Positions 24,447 through 25,810 of a stretch of 25,810 bases of DNA are shown here, piece by piece; position 1 is the first letter of the stretch, and each line of letters starts with the position of its first letter. Made by a program: the position numbers and the translations under genes. Origin of the DNA: an uncultured Prevotella sp. (GTDB lineage: Bacteria; Bacteroidota; Bacteroidia; Bacteroidales; Bacteroidaceae); NCBI GenBank assembly GCA_927910885.1, contig CAKMOD010000095.1, positions 1 to 25,810 on the forward strand, written 5' to 3'. The notes beneath the pieces are model-generated. The model had not been told where the DNA came from. It saw only the letters and a list, made by a program, of their open reading frames with translations, and searched no databases.

Positions 24447-25343
24447 GTGAAAACAGCAATATCAGTTGACGAACAAATTAAAAAGTTACGCACTCGCGGA
24501 ATGCTTATTGATACCGAGCAAGAAAGCAAGGCTAAAGAGGCGTTACTTGATATAAGCTATTATCGATTAGGTTGTTATTGGTTCCCTTTTGAGAATACTC
24601 CTGCTAAAAGGAAAGGTCAAACTCACATGTTCAAAAAAGGAACCATTTTTGACTACGCAATAAAATTATATTATTTCGATTTTGACTTACGAAATATTCT
24701 TCTACGATATATTAGTCGAATAGAAGTGAATTTCAGAACCACTGTTATTTATCTTGTATCGAATAAATACAAGAATATCCCATGCTGGTACAAAGATAAT
24801 AGTGTCGTAGATAGTTCACTCCTAAAAAGTCGCACATATAAGGGCGTTCTGAAAAATATTAGACAAGAACCACTAATTAATCGACATTATACCAAGTATA
24901 AAACCGATGCTCCAGCATGGAAAGAACTTGAGTTTATGCCCTTTGGAACAATAATCAGTCTGTACGATAACTTAAAAGATCAACATCTTAGATGTGATAT
25001 TGCTAAGGTTTATGGAATTTCAAAGCCTTCGATTTTTTCAAATTATATAAATACAGTTAGACGCCTACGCAATTGTTGCGCACATGGAAAAGTACTATTC
25101 GACCTTAGCTTACCTAAAGCCATAAGCAAAGGTCCTTTGGGGGATTTGTATAATCGTAAAACAATGCTGTCTGGTGCCTATCTCTTTTTCAGATATTTTT
25201 TAGAGAAAATATCTAAAAACAGAGTAAAAGAGATGGAAGAAAAGTTGCAAGAAGCCTATAACTTTGTTCCATATCAATGTGTCAAAAACATTATCTTGAA
25301 TAATTCGGGAATAAAGGAAGAAGAAATAAATAAAAAAAGTTAA
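24447..25343 (+). CDS. Abi_2 (AbiD/AbiF-like) HEPN protein, putative abortive-infection RNase
   Basis: A 298-aa protein of the Abi_2 family. It has the N-terminal hallmark ISYYRLGCYWFPF (residues 37-48), the helical core with DFDLRNILLRYISRIEVNFR (78-97), PAWKELEFMPFGTIISLY (156-173), and a HEPN ribonuclease motif R-N-x3-H (RNCCAH, Arg208 to His213). Such proteins act as phage-triggered toxins that cleave RNA. The start is GTG 24447 because the promoter -7 element covers the upstream in-frame TTG. The gene stands alone, looks more AT-rich than its neighbours and is followed directly by a promoter, a structured RNA and a terminator, as described for other Abi_2 loci with a partner RNA. No protein antitoxin is adjacent. 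RNase activity and phage defence are inferred from family. Confidence 0.9.
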   Translation: MKTAISVDEQIKKLRTRGMLIDTEQESKAKEALLDISYYRLGCYWFPFENTPAKRKGQTHMFKKGTIFDYAIKLYYFDFDLRNILLRYISRIEVNFRTTVIYLVSNKYKNIPCWYKDNSVVDSSLLKSRTYKGVLKNIRQEPLINRHYTKYKTDAPAWKELEFMPFGTIISLYDNLKDQHLRCDIAKVYGISKPSIFSNYINTVRRLRNCCAHGKVLFDLSLPKAISKGPLGDLYNRKTMLSGAYLFFRYFLEKISKNRVKEMEEKLQEAYNFVPYQCVKNIILNNSGIKEEEINKKS

Positions 25344-25348
25344 AGACT

Positions 25349-25379
25349 TTGCTTTCTCTTTAAAAATCATCTAACTTTG
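25349..25379 (+). promoter_or_regulatory. promoter of the Abi-associated noncoding RNA
   Basis: TTG at 25349-25351 (within TTTG) and TAACTTTG at 25372-25379 are separated by exactly 20 bp, as good a match as any in the window. It begins 6 bp after the abi stop codon and directs transcription from about 25383 into a stretch with no reading frame. Confidence 0.8.
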
Positions 25380-25382
25380 CAA

Positions 25383-25478
25383 TGCATTTTAGCAAGTGCA
25401 CTTGTTAGTTTCGACTTTCATACTGCACTAAAAAAAGAACTAACGAGGGACAGCCTACGGCAGTCCCTCGTTTTTTTT
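25383..25478 (+). ncRNA. small structured RNA associated with the Abi_2 gene (candidate RNA antitoxin)
   Basis: A transcript of about 95 nt is delimited by its own promoter and a strong terminator. Stem 1 pairs GTTAGTTT (25404-25411) with GAACTAAC (25437-25444, one G-U). AGTGCA just upstream (25395-25400) pairs with TGCACT inside the loop (25424-25429). Together they form an H-type pseudoknot, with an A-rich stretch (25430-25436) positioned to lie in a groove. CAAGTGCACTTG (25393-25404) is also self-complementary, offering an alternative fold or dimer. Abi_2/AbiF genes are known to be accompanied by a conserved structured RNA; whether this one matches that published motif was not tested. The likely role is to bind and restrain the HEPN protein. 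Confidence 0.7.
25442..25478 (+). terminator. terminator of the Abi-associated RNA
   Basis: AACGAGGGAC (25442-25451) pairs with GTCCCTCGTT (25463-25472). Within, GCC-TAC-GGC (25453-25461) pairs across an A/A mismatch, and eight T follow (25471-25478). It overlaps the 3' strand of the pseudoknot stem by three bases. Confidence 0.93.
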
Positions 25479-25540
25479 AGCTATACATCTAAAGCGTTAA
25501 AGCTACATCTATGTCAAAATATTTCAACCCTCAAAATCAA

Positions 25541-25690
25541 AACTATGCTCTTTTAGCTTCTAAAAGATGCCCAATTGGCTTGCAAAAGATGCCCTTTTGA
25601 AGTCCAACTAACGCCCTTTTGGACCCTTACTAACGCCCTTTTCAAACACAATCTTGCAAGTATTTGATTCTCTGCAAGTTACAAGACCAC
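25541..25690 (+). repeat. 22-bp-period intergenic array, copy C
   Basis: The clearest copy: GCYC cores start at 25547, 25569, 25591, 25613 and 25635, each exactly 22 bp apart. Units read AAAGATGCCCTTTTGAAG or ACTAACGCCCTTTTGGAC. A flank containing TCTGCAAGTTACAAG (25670-25684) is shared with copy A. From 25691 to the end I see no gene. Confidence 0.8.
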
Positions 25691-25810
25691 CAAGATTAGC
25701 CCTTTTAAGACCATTTTTCGACCCAAAACGCACCGACTTTTGTAAACATATTTCACTCCAACCCTACATTATCAACTGGTTACCTCACCCCCCTCAAACC
25801 TGTTAAATAT

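Noticed and set aside
25541..25650. Possible CRISPR array because of regular 22-bp spacing
   Set aside because: The units are degenerate, there is no alternation of an exact repeat with unique spacers, and no cas gene is in the window.

Overview
The window looks like chromosomal DNA of an oral-type Prevotella (Bacteroidota). The evidence is Bacteroidota-type promoters (TTG, 19-20 bp, TAnnTTTG) before several genes, almost no Shine-Dalgarno sites, and BACON-domain lipoproteins. A PorV-type barrel, a protein with a type IX secretion (T9SS) C-terminal domain and a close relative of Porphyromonas dipeptidyl-peptidase 5 point the same way. The species was not determined. All family names come from reading the sequence; no database search was run.

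Layout. 1-1650 (+): tail of a TonB-energising operon, with a small membrane protein, an exbD interrupted by a one-base frameshift and a second exbD. 1743-2252 (+): Lrp/AsnC regulator with its own promoter and terminator. 2895-10501 (-): pyrG (CTP synthase), yidC (membrane insertase) and a DPP5-like peptidase packed almost end to end, then, beyond a 280-bp repeat tract, an MFS carrier that resembles the MFSD1 dipeptide transporter. 10979-11066 (+): tRNA-Ser(GGA). 11295-12265 (+): an 82-aa protein translationally coupled to a short-chain dehydrogenase. 12471-13283 and 23411-24190 (+): two paralogous PepSY-type membrane proteins that share an unusual terminator stem and flank the largest locus.

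14219-22834 (+) is a five-gene, tightly spaced surface/secretion cluster: two tandem-duplicated BACON lipoproteins with an unrecognised C-terminal region, a subtilisin-like protease with both a lipobox and a T9SS-type C-terminal domain, a small PorV/PorQ-like barrel, and a frameshifted secreted protein with a short C-terminal tail typical of Prevotella exported proteins. The co-location suggests an exported proteolysis module with its own PorV-like partner.

24421-25478 (+) is the most interesting locus. It holds an Abi_2 (AbiD/AbiF-like) protein with a HEPN RNase motif (R208-N-x3-H213), followed directly by a compact noncoding RNA unit. The unit has a perfectly spaced promoter, about 95 nt that can fold as an H-type pseudoknot, and a strong intrinsic terminator. 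This fits an RNA-regulated toxin/abortive-infection system.

The intergenic DNA is rich in dispersed repeats: (i) three copies of a degenerate array with a 22-bp period, (ii) two GTTGACRA 8-bp tandem tracts with large hairpins, (iii) AATTATGAATT repeats in opposite orientations near both ends of the window, and (iv) one polypurine tract.
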